Of a DNA stretch of 64,000 nucleotides, positions 56,731-64,000 are shown in pieces; positions within the stretch are counted from its first letter, which is position 1, and each line of letters starts with the position of its first letter. The stretch spans positions 9,486,001 to 9,550,000 of the forward strand of contig OZ059897.1 in the NCBI GenBank assembly GCA_964057225.1, in the 5' to 3' direction. This DNA comes from Auanema rhodensis (lineage: Eukaryota; Nematoda; Chromadorea; Rhabditida; Rhabditidae). The translations under genes were made by a program, and so were the position numbers. The notes beneath the pieces were generated by a model. That model saw only the letters and a list, made by a program, of their open reading frames with translations, was not told the DNA's origin and did not search any database.

Positions 56731-57113
56731 TGTCACATCTGCAAGCACATGGTAAACATGTGCACGCTATTCAAATAGCGGGAGCCTGAACAAGCCCCGC
56801 CCACAACATGGGACACACATGGCACTCTTGCTTCTGGCCTAACCCAGATAGGTTGTCTTATAGCCATGTGAGTCTCATCTCTATATCATCTATATATATA
56901 TACTCTATTTAATACTTTATTAGATCTCTTTATATTCTTTCTTAATGTAATTCTTATATTGTATTTTCTTGTTATCTGATAATGAATCTTTTTCTCTTTA
57001 AGTATTTGTCTTAATAAGGAAATCGGGGCGTTCGGGTCTGCCTACCTAAGGAACAAGGTAGAAGTACATATATCTTCCGACCATGAAAAGACGGGAAGAA
57101 ACAATATGTAACG
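56731..57113 (+). repeat. 3' LTR of element A
   Basis: 383 bp, with GTGCACGC where the other LTRs have GTGCGCGC. It runs into AGAG and the 3' part of a tRNA, the same junction as the right end of both solo LTRs. Confidence 0.92.
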
Positions 57114-57166
57114 AGAGCACCAGACTCTTAATCTGGCTGTCGCGGGTTCGAGCCCCGCATCGGGCT
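57114..57166 (+). pseudogene. orphan tRNA-Lys(CUU) 3' part after element A
   Basis: Positions 21-73 follow the LTR at the same base as at 50442 and 53253. No matching 5' part exists on the other side of element A, which is spacer. Confidence 0.95.
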
Positions 57167-57497
57167 TTGAGTTTTACCTTTTATTTGAAATTATAACGTT
57201 TATTTTGAAAATTTATTCCTAACCTCTTTCTGATCAGATAGAATTCTGTAGATGTAACATTGTTTCAGTTCTTAGAACTCTGTTTAAGTGTTTTCAAACT
57301 TTGTATAGATAACAAGAAAAATGAAATGATAGAGATAGAACACTTCTAAGATCTTGATCCAAGGTTTTTCTGACGGACTGATCCATTAGAACCAAAGATT
57401 ACAAGAATTATTCTGATTTCACCTGCATAAAGATCCAGTAGAAAATTACCTTTTGCTCTGAACATCTAAATGATTCAATACAATATCAGAAATCACA

Positions 57498-57570
57498 GCC
57501 CGGTTAGCTCAGTCGGTAGAGCACCAGACTCTTAATCTGGCTGTCGCGGGTTCGAGCCCCGCATCGGGCT
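57498..57570 (+). tRNA. tRNA-Lys(CUU) copy 129
   Basis: Leader ACAATATC, trailer GAGTTTTACC. Confidence 0.96.
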
Positions 57571-57901
57571 TTGAGTTTTACCTTTTATTTGAAATTATAA
57601 CGTTTATTTTGAAAATTTATTCCTAACCTCTTTCTGATCAGATAGATTTCTGTAGATGTAACATTGTTTCAGTTCTTAGAACTCTGTTTAAGTGTTTTCA
57701 AACTTTGTATAGATAACAAGAAAAATGAAATGATAGAGATAGAACACTTCTGAGATCTTGATCCAAGGTTTTTCTGACGGACTGATCCATTAGAACCAAA
57801 GATTACAAGAATTATTCTGATTTCATCTGCATAAAGATCCAGTAGAAAATTACCTTTTGCTCTGAACATCTAAATGATTCAATAGAATATCAGAAATCAC
57901 A

Positions 57902-57974
57902 GCCCGGTTAGCTCAGTCGGTAGAGCACCAGACTCTTAATCTGGCTGTCGCGGGTTCGAGCCCCGCATCGGGCT
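57902..57974 (+). tRNA. tRNA-Lys(CUU) copy 130
   Basis: Leader AGAATATC, trailer AAGTTTTACC. Confidence 0.96.
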
Positions 57975-58305
57975 TTAAGTTTTACCTTTTATTTGAAATT
58001 ATAACGTTTATTTTGAAAATTTATTCCTAACCTCTTTCTGATCAGATAGAATTCTGTAGATGTAACATTGTTTCAGTTCTTAGAACTCTGTTTAAGTGTT
58101 TTCAAACTTTGTATAGATAACAAGAAAAATGAAATGATAGAGATAGAACACTTCTGAGATCTTGATCCAAGGTTTTTCTGACGGACTGATCCATTAGAAC
58201 CAAAGATTACAAGAATTATTCTGATTTCATCTGCATAAAGATCCAGTAGAAAATTACCTTTTGCTCTGAACATCTAAATGATTCAATACAATATCAGAAA
58301 TCACA

Positions 58306-58378
58306 GCCCGGTTAGCTCAGTCGGTAGAGCACCAGACTCTTAATCTGGCTGTCGCGGGTTTGAGCCCCGCATCGGGCT
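58306..58378 (+). tRNA. tRNA-Lys(CUU) copy 131, C56U variant (likely impaired)
   Basis: Base 58361 is T, so the near-universal C56 of the T loop is lost. C56 pairs with G19 to hold the tRNA elbow and is a key B-box base (now GGTTTGAGCCC). Weak transcription and poor folding are expected. Leader ACAATATC, trailer GAGTTTTACC. Confidence 0.86.
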
Positions 58379-58709
58379 TTGAGTTTTACCTTTTATTTGA
58401 AATTATAACGTTTATTTTGAAAATTTATTCCTAACCTCTATCTGATCAGATAGAATTCTGTAGATGTAACATTGTTTCAGTTCTTACAACTCTGTTTAAG
58501 TGTTTTCAAACTTTGTATAGATAACAAGAAAAATGAAATGATAGAGATAGAACACTTCTGAGATCTTGATCCAAGGTTTTTCTGACGGACTGATCCATTA
58601 GAACCAAAGATTACAAGAATTATTCTGATTTCATCTGCATAAAGATCCAGTAGAAAATTACCTTTTGCTCTGAACATCTAAATGATTCAATAGAATATCA
58701 GAAATCACA

Positions 58710-58782
58710 GCCCGGTTAGCTCAGTCGGTAGAGCACCAGACTCTTAATCTGGCTGTCGCGGGTTCGAGCCCCGCATCGGGCT
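58710..58782 (+). tRNA. tRNA-Lys(CUU) copy 132
   Basis: Leader AGAATATC, trailer AAGTTTTACC. Last gene before element B. Confidence 0.96.
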
Positions 58783-59083
58783 TTAAGTTTTACCTTTTAT
58801 TTGAAATTATAACGTTTATTTTGAAAATTTATTCCTAACCTCTTTCTGATCAGATAGAATTCTGTAGATGTAACATTGTTTCAGTTCTTAGAACTCTGTT
58901 TAAGTGTTTTCAAACTTTGTATAGATAACAAGAAAAATGAAATGATAGAGATAGAACACTTCTGAGATCTTGATCCAAGGTTTTTCTGACGGACTGATCC
59001 ATTAGAACCAAAGATTACAAGAATTATTCTGATTTCATCTGCATAAAGATCCAGTAGAAAATTACCTTTTGCTCTGAACATCT

Positions 59084-59466
59084 TGTCACATCTGCAAGCA
59101 CATGGTAAACATGTGCGCGCTATTCAAATAGCGGGAGCCTGAACAAGCCCCGCCCACAACATGGGACACACATGGCACTCTTGCTTCTGGCCTAACCCAG
59201 ATAGGTTGTCTTATAGCCATGTGAGTCTCATCTCTATATCATCTATATATATATACTCTATTTAATACTTTATTAGATCTCTTTATATTCTTTCTTAATG
59301 TAATTCTTATATTGTATTTTCTTGTTATCTGATAATGAATCTTTTTCTCTTTAAGTATTTGTCTTAATAAGGAAATCGGGGCGTTCGGGTCTGCCTACCT
59401 AAGGAACAAGGTAGAAGTACATATATCTTCCGACCATGAAAAGACGGGAAGAAACAATATGTAACG
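59084..59466 (+). repeat. 5' LTR of element B
   Basis: 383 bp. Both hairpins near its start are intact (GCACATG/CATGTGC and CGCTATT/AATAGCG). Confidence 0.93.
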
Positions 59467-59479
59467 TGGAGGTTCCACC
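59467..59479 (+). other. candidate primer-binding site, element B
   Basis: TGGAGGTTCCACC directly after the 5' LTR, identical to element A; primer tRNA not identified. Confidence 0.5.
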
Positions 59480-60621
59480 TTGCTTACTTTACTGTTAATT
59501 TATTGACAGCAAGTTTACGAGACTTTTGGACTTAATTACCCAACAGTGAGGAGTAACCGAGCCGTGCACCATGATTTCCCCAAAAATTATTTTGGCTACC
59601 ACTTCTCCTCCGCTCAACGAAAACTGGGAGGTGTCTGAGACGTTTGGGGAAACTATCAGACAATAGTTTTGACGAGCGTTACCTTTTTGTTATGCACGCG
59701 CGTGCTATTTTGATTCATTACTTTATGATGTGAATGTCCAGTGTGGCAACAGAGCTCACTTTTTAGCTGAGTTGTTTGGAAGCTGGAGGCTGTTGGGATA
59801 ATTTTATTTACGATTTTTTGATTTTGATTCACATCCAAGGGTTCATCAGGGTTCTACTCCTGTTAACTCTTTTCTTATTAGTTCAGAGATAATAAGAATA
59901 TTTAAATTCCTACCCACCCAAGTCCACTCTACGTCTGCCAACGTTTCCTTTTTCCTATATTATTGACAGATTACTGAATTTAAATTCCTATATCAATCTT
60001 AAATTACCTTCTAAATCTTTTGAAATTAAATTAAAAATTATCTTAATTAAGATTTATTTTGAAATTCTTTCTACAAATCTTAATAAACTTTATAAAATTG
60101 AACTTAATATACGAGATGAGACATTTTTGTTTACTTTAAGCTTACTCACATTCAAATAGTTGGCCCACGCGTACCAGCTGTTCGACATGTGTAGTCAATA
60201 ACAGCTGTTAAAATTCAAAAGTTTTCAAACAGGCTTAAGGCACCATCTGTGATTCCTAATTTGTCTCTAAGCTGACATTAGTGATTATAATATTCAAATA
60301 TCACGACAGACGGTCAATGGTTGTTTACCATAAGCGCTAACATCTGGTGTCGTGACACATGGCTGGAGGCGGAGCTTGAAGCTTCAACGATCCTCCTTCA
60401 TCAGACGCCATTGTCACAAACGTTTTTACTGGAGTCTAGTTGCTTCCAGTACGCGCTCTTATATTCATCTAACTGTATTCACCAGCCACCATGTCGGACT
60501 CGGACATCAGCGAGGACAACAAAGATTAGGAACAAGGATCACCAGAGCCATACCTTTTGTATGTCACACAACAACAAAGAAGAATGAACAACGGTTAATG
60601 ACTTAGTTATGATAAAAGTGA
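59480..60621. other. element B interior, no recognisable gene
   Basis: Counterpart of 54811-55952. A G-to-T change at 60322 creates an ATG opening an 88-codon frame (60321-60587) absent in element A, which shows how fortuitous these frames are. Confidence 0.6.
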
Positions 60622-60795
60622 ATTCTACACGAAAACAAACTAACACCTTCATTCGAAAGGCCTTATTTAGTTACAGCAGTTCAAAGATCTTTCGTCGTGG
60701 TTCAAACAGATAAAGGAAAAAGCAGAAGAGTACACAAGGACTTCGTCAAACCTTACCAACGGACAACATCTATTCCGGTTATCACAATTTCTTGA
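60622..60795 (+). pseudogene. integrase C-terminal remnant (GPY/F-like), element B
   Basis: Copy of the 57-codon open stretch at 55953-56126 with the same motifs (R-P-Y-L-V, then V-H-K-D-F-V-K-P-Y) and stop. No upstream pol sequence. Confidence 0.6.
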
Positions 60796-61388
60796 AGGTA
60801 GTTTTTTTTTTAACAAAATCAAATTGTTGAAATTTTTCTTATTTTATTTTGTGCCATTTCTAATTGTAACACTTCTTTGTTGTTGATTGATTTTCTCTGA
60901 GAAGTCTGCTATTGTTTTACAAGGTTTTGTTTTATTACTCCAACTCTCATTGAGTAGATTTTTTTTTCAACATTCTCTTGTGAATCATGCTATTTTTTAT
61001 GCTTAATCATTACTTGTATTCACCTTATGGACATTAGTCATACGGGTTAAACGAGTTTTCATTTTTTTGTACAAAACGAGCTCGACCTATTCTCAGGGTA
61101 ACACCGTACCTGTACAACTCAAGAAAATGAACGACTATATCACAGTCGAATGGTTTAGAAGCAAAGCTCTCGTTTGCAAGCATTTCACTACTCAAGTGAA
61201 TGAAATAGAATCTACTCGATACTACATTTCGAATTCAACAAACTTGAAGAGACAATAGCTAAACTTTCAAATCGTATTGTATACATTTTTTTTTTATCCA
61301 CTACACCATGATTTTTTTTTCCAACATCCAACTATCTTGAAAAGTGAATTAATTTATTTTGTTTTTGAACGAGGACGTTCAACTTTTT
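60796..61388. other. element B 3' interior, no recognisable gene
   Basis: Counterpart of 56127-56718, one base longer in a T-run near 61290 and with A-to-G at 61339. A 63-codon frame at 61067-61258 has no recognised motif. Confidence 0.5.
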
Positions 61389-61400
61389 AAGGTGGGGGGA
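61389..61400 (+). other. polypurine tract, element B
   Basis: AAGGTGGGGGGA adjoining the 3' LTR, identical to element A. Confidence 0.75.
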
Positions 61401-61783
61401 TGTCACATCTGCAAGCACATGGTAAACATGTGCGCGCAATTCAAATAGCGGGAGCCTGAACAAGCCCCGCCCACAACATGGGACACACATGGCACTCTTG
61501 CTTCTGGCCTAACCCAGATAGGTTGTCTTATAGCCATGTGAGTCTCATCTCTATATCATCTATATATATATACTCTATTTAATACTTTATTAGATCTCTT
61601 TATATTCTTTCTTAATGTAATTCTTATATTGTATTTTCTTGTTATCTGATAATGAATCTTTTTCTCTTTAAGTATTTGTCTTAATAAGGAAATCGGGGCG
61701 TTCGGGTCTGCCTACCTAAGGAACAAGGTAGAAGTACATATATCTTCCGACCATGAAAAGACGGGAAGAAACAATATGTAACG
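61401..61783 (+). repeat. 3' LTR of element B
   Basis: 383 bp, with GCGCGCAATTC for GCGCGCTATTC, which breaks one pair of the second hairpin. It differs from its own 5' LTR at this base, so it is not from a transposition in the immediate past. Confidence 0.93.
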
Positions 61784-61817
61784 ATCTAAATGATTCAATA
61801 GAATATCAGAAATCACA

Positions 61818-61890
61818 GCCCGGTTAGCTCAGTCGGTAGAGCACCAGACTCTTAATCTGGCTGTCGCGGGTTCGAGCCCCGCATCGGGCT
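61818..61890 (+). tRNA. tRNA-Lys(CUU) copy 133
   Basis: Leader AGAATATC, trailer GAGTTTTACC. Only 34 bp of its own 5' flank remain before LTR element B. Confidence 0.96.
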
Positions 61891-62221
61891 TTGAGTTTTA
61901 CCTTTTATTTGAAATTATAACGTTTATTTTGAAAATTTATTCCTAACCTCTTTCTGATCAGATAGAATTCTGTAGATGTAACATTGTTTCAGTTCTTAGA
62001 ACTCTGTTTAAGTGTTTTCAAACTTTGTATAGATAACAAGAAAAATGAAATGATAGAGATAGAACACTTCTAAGATCTTGATCCAAGGTTTTTCTGACGG
62101 ACTGATCCATTAGAACCAAAGATTACAAGAATTATTCTGATTTCACCTGCATAAAGATCCAGTAGAAAATTACCTTTTGCTCTGAACATCTAAATGATTC
62201 AATACAATATCAGAAATCACA

Positions 62222-62294
62222 GCCCGGTTAGCTCAGTCGGTAGAGCACCAGACTCTTAATCTGGCTGTCGCGGGTTCGAGCCCCGCATCGGGCT
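62222..62294 (+). tRNA. tRNA-Lys(CUU) copy 134
   Basis: Leader ACAATATC, trailer GAGTTTTACC. The next gene starts 405 bp later. Confidence 0.96.
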
Positions 62295-62626
62295 TTGAGT
62301 TTTACCTTTTATTTGAAATTATAACGTTTATTTTGAAAATTTATTCCTAACCTCTTTCTGATCAGATAGATTTCTGTAGATGTAACATTGTTTCAGTTCT
62401 TAGAACTCTGTTTAAGTGTTTTCAAACTTTTGTATAGATAACAAGAAAAATGAAATGATAGAGATAGAACACTTCTGAGATCTTGATCCAAGGTTTTTCT
62501 GACGGACTGATCCATTAGAACCAAAGATTACAAGAATTATTCTGATTTCATCTGCATAAAGATCCAGTAGAAAATTACCTTTTGCTCTGAACATCTAAAT
62601 GATTCAATAGAATATCAGAAATCACA

Positions 62627-62699
62627 GCCCGGTTAGCTCAGTCGGTAGAGCACCAGACTCTTAATCTGGCTGTCGCGGGTTCGAGCCCCGCATCGGGCT
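62627..62699 (+). tRNA. tRNA-Lys(CUU) copy 135
   Basis: Leader AGAATATC, trailer GAGTTTTACC. Confidence 0.96.
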
Positions 62700-63030
62700 T
62701 TGAGTTTTACCTTTTATTTGAAATTATAACGTTTATTTTGAAAATTTATTCCTAACCTCTTTCTGATCAGATAGATTTCTGTAGATGTAACATTGTTTCA
62801 GTTCTTAGAACTCTGTTTAAGTGTTTTCAAACTTTGTATAGATAACAAGAAAAATGAAATGATAGAGATAGAACACTTCTGAGATCTTGATCCAAGGTTT
62901 TTCTGACGGACTGATCCATTAGAACCAAAGATTACAAGAATTATTCTGATTTCATCTGCATAAAGATCCAGTAGAAAATTACCTTTTGCTCTGAACATCT
63001 AAATGATTCAATAGAATATCAGAAATCACA

Positions 63031-63103
63031 GCCCGGTTAGCTCAGTCGGTAGAGCACCAGACTCTTAATCTGGCTGTCGCGGGTTCGAGCCCCGCATCGG
63101 GCT
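63031..63103 (+). tRNA. tRNA-Lys(CUU) copy 136
   Basis: Leader AGAATATC, trailer GAGTTTTACC. Confidence 0.96.
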
Positions 63104-63434
63104 TTGAGTTTTACCTTTTATTTGAAATTATAACGTTTATTTTGAAAATTTATTCCTAACCTCTTTCTGATCAGATAGAATTCTGTAGATGTAACATTGT
63201 TCCAGTTCTGAGAACTCTGTTTAAGTGTTTTCAAACTTTGTATAGATAACAAGAAAAATGAAATGATAGAGATAGAACACTTCTAAGATCTTGATCCAAG
63301 GTTTTTCTGACGGACTGATCCATTAGAACCAAAGATTACAAGAATTATTCTGATTTCACCTGCATAAAGATCCAGTAGAAAATTACCTTTTGCTCTGAAC
63401 ATCTAAATGATTCAATACAATATCAGAAATCACA

Positions 63435-63507
63435 GCCCGGTTAGCTCAGTCGGTAGAGCACCAGACTCTTAATCTGGCTGTCGCGGGTTCGAGCCCCGCA
63501 TCGGGCT
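63435..63507 (+). tRNA. tRNA-Lys(CUU) copy 137
   Basis: Leader ACAATATC, trailer AAGTTTTACC. The preceding spacer has GTTCCAGTTCTGAG for GTTTCAGTTCTTAG. Confidence 0.96.
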
Positions 63508-63838
63508 TTAAGTTTTACCTTTTATTTGAAATTATAACGTTTATTTTGAAAATTTATTCCTAACCTCTTTCTGATCAGATAGAATTCTGTAGATGTAACA
63601 TTGTTTCAGTTCTTAGAACTCTGTTTAAGTGTTTTCAAACTTTGTATAGATAACAAGAAAAATGAAATGATAGAGATAGAACACTTCTGAGATCTTGATC
63701 CAAGGTTTTTCTGACGGACTGATCCATTTGAACCAAAGATTACAAGAATTATTCTGATTTCATCTGCATAAAGATCCAGTAGAAAATTACCTTTTGCTCT
63801 GAACATCTAAATGATTCAATACAATATCAGAAATCACA

Positions 63839-63911
63839 GCCCGGTTAGCTCAGTCGGTAGAGCACCAGACTCTTAATCTGGCTGTCGCGGGTTCGAGCCC
63901 CGCATCGGGCT
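63839..63911 (+). tRNA. tRNA-Lys(CUU) copy 138
   Basis: Leader ACAATATC, trailer AAGTTTTACC. Last complete gene in the window. Confidence 0.96.
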
Positions 63912-64000
63912 TTAAGTTTTACCTTTTATTTGAAATTATAACGTTTATTTTGAAAATTTATTCCTAACCTCTTTCTGATCAGATAGATTTCTGTAGATGT

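Larger units (their letters stand above)
54415..57113 (+). mobile_element. LTR retroelement A, 2699 bp, non-autonomous, mismatched flanks
   Basis: Two 383-bp LTRs around a 1933-bp interior with no intact gag or pol. A candidate primer-binding site directly follows the 5' LTR and a purine tract directly precedes the 3' LTR. The short integrase-like tail at 55953-56126 points to the Ty3/gypsy group. Left flank ATCT is spacer upstream of a tRNA; right flank AGAG is the middle of a tRNA, as at the solo LTRs. The flanks therefore do not form a target duplication, and the element is most simply a recombinant between two insertions. The interior differs from element B by two substitutions and one base in a T-run. 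Confidence 0.92.
57167..59083 (+). repeat. tandem array block 7, 404-bp units
   Basis: Four full genes between elements A and B; the last unit is cut at ACATCT by element B. Spacers hold no supportable gene. Confidence 0.95.
59084..61783 (+). mobile_element. LTR retroelement B, 2700 bp, non-autonomous, intact ends
   Basis: Two 383-bp LTRs around a 1934-bp interior, with ATCT on both sides (59080-59083 and 61784-61787), a 4-bp target duplication. The insertion lies 34 bp upstream of the tRNA at 61818. Interior content matches element A: candidate primer-binding site, decayed integrase tail, purine tract, no intact gag or pol. The Ty3/gypsy assignment rests on the integrase-like tail and LTR layout. 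Movement would need proteins from a complete relative. Confidence 0.94.
61784..64000 (+). repeat. tandem array block 8, 404-bp units, continues past the window
   Basis: Six full genes; the window ends 89 nt into the spacer after 63911. One unit is 405 bp (extra T near 62430). Spacers hold no supportable gene. Confidence 0.95.

Noticed and set aside
1-64000. Could the regular repeats be a CRISPR array?
   Set aside because: The repeated 73 nt fold as a tRNA with eukaryotic internal promoters, and the spacers are themselves repeated and 331 bp long.
1-64000. Entamoeba-type tRNA array
   Set aside because: Entamoeba spacers contain short tandem repeats and its genomes are not known for Ty3/gypsy-type LTR elements; neither fits this sequence.

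Overview
This window is eukaryotic nuclear DNA dominated by one structure: a tandem array of a 404-bp unit. Each unit carries one 73-nt tRNA-Lys(CUU) gene on the + strand and a 331-bp AT-rich spacer. I count 138 full-length tRNA copies, 6 copies truncated at one identical point, 2 copies split by an LTR insertion, one orphan 3' part, and an 8-nt tail at the left edge. The array runs off both ends of the window. The genes have the eukaryotic RNA polymerase III layout: internal A box and B box, no encoded CCA, and T-runs just downstream. No convincing protein-coding host gene is visible.

Layout. 1-10843: 404-bp units with no length change. 10844-10978: one 135-bp short unit with a truncated tRNA. 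10979-23502: 404-bp units. 23503-23772: two short units. 23773-27408: 404-bp units. 27409-27813: three short units. 27814-50058: a long run of units with only two small length changes (+2 near 36650, -1 near 40450). 50059-50441 and 52870-53252: the same solo LTR inside a tRNA gene, present twice because a block of 7 units was duplicated. 54415-57113 and 59084-61783: two nearly identical 2.7-kb LTR elements, the second with matching 4-bp target duplications and the first with mismatched flanks. 61784-64000: 404-bp units again.

The units fall into recognisable sequence types. Patterns of types recur over several units, giving higher-order repeats of 3232, 3636, 3906 and 2811 bp. This indicates growth by unequal crossing over of multi-unit blocks. 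Spacers carry many shared polymorphisms, while the tRNA sequence is almost invariant: I noticed six variant full-length copies, five of them predicted to damage structure or the B box.

The LTR element has 383-bp LTRs, a 1.93-kb interior, a candidate primer-binding site directly after the 5' LTR and a polypurine tract directly before the 3' LTR. No gag or pol frame is intact, but a short frame resembles the C-terminal tail (GPY/F module) of a Ty3/gypsy integrase. It therefore looks like a non-autonomous, internally deleted Ty3/gypsy-type element moved by proteins supplied elsewhere.

Organism: an AT-rich eukaryote, most likely an animal. A flatworm such as a schistosome is a guess from overall character, not something the sequence proves.

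Notation in tRNA entries: 'leader' is the 8-nt block 18 to 11 nt before the gene; 'trailer' is the 10-nt block starting 3 nt after it. The proximal T4 terminator is the TTTT inside the trailer.
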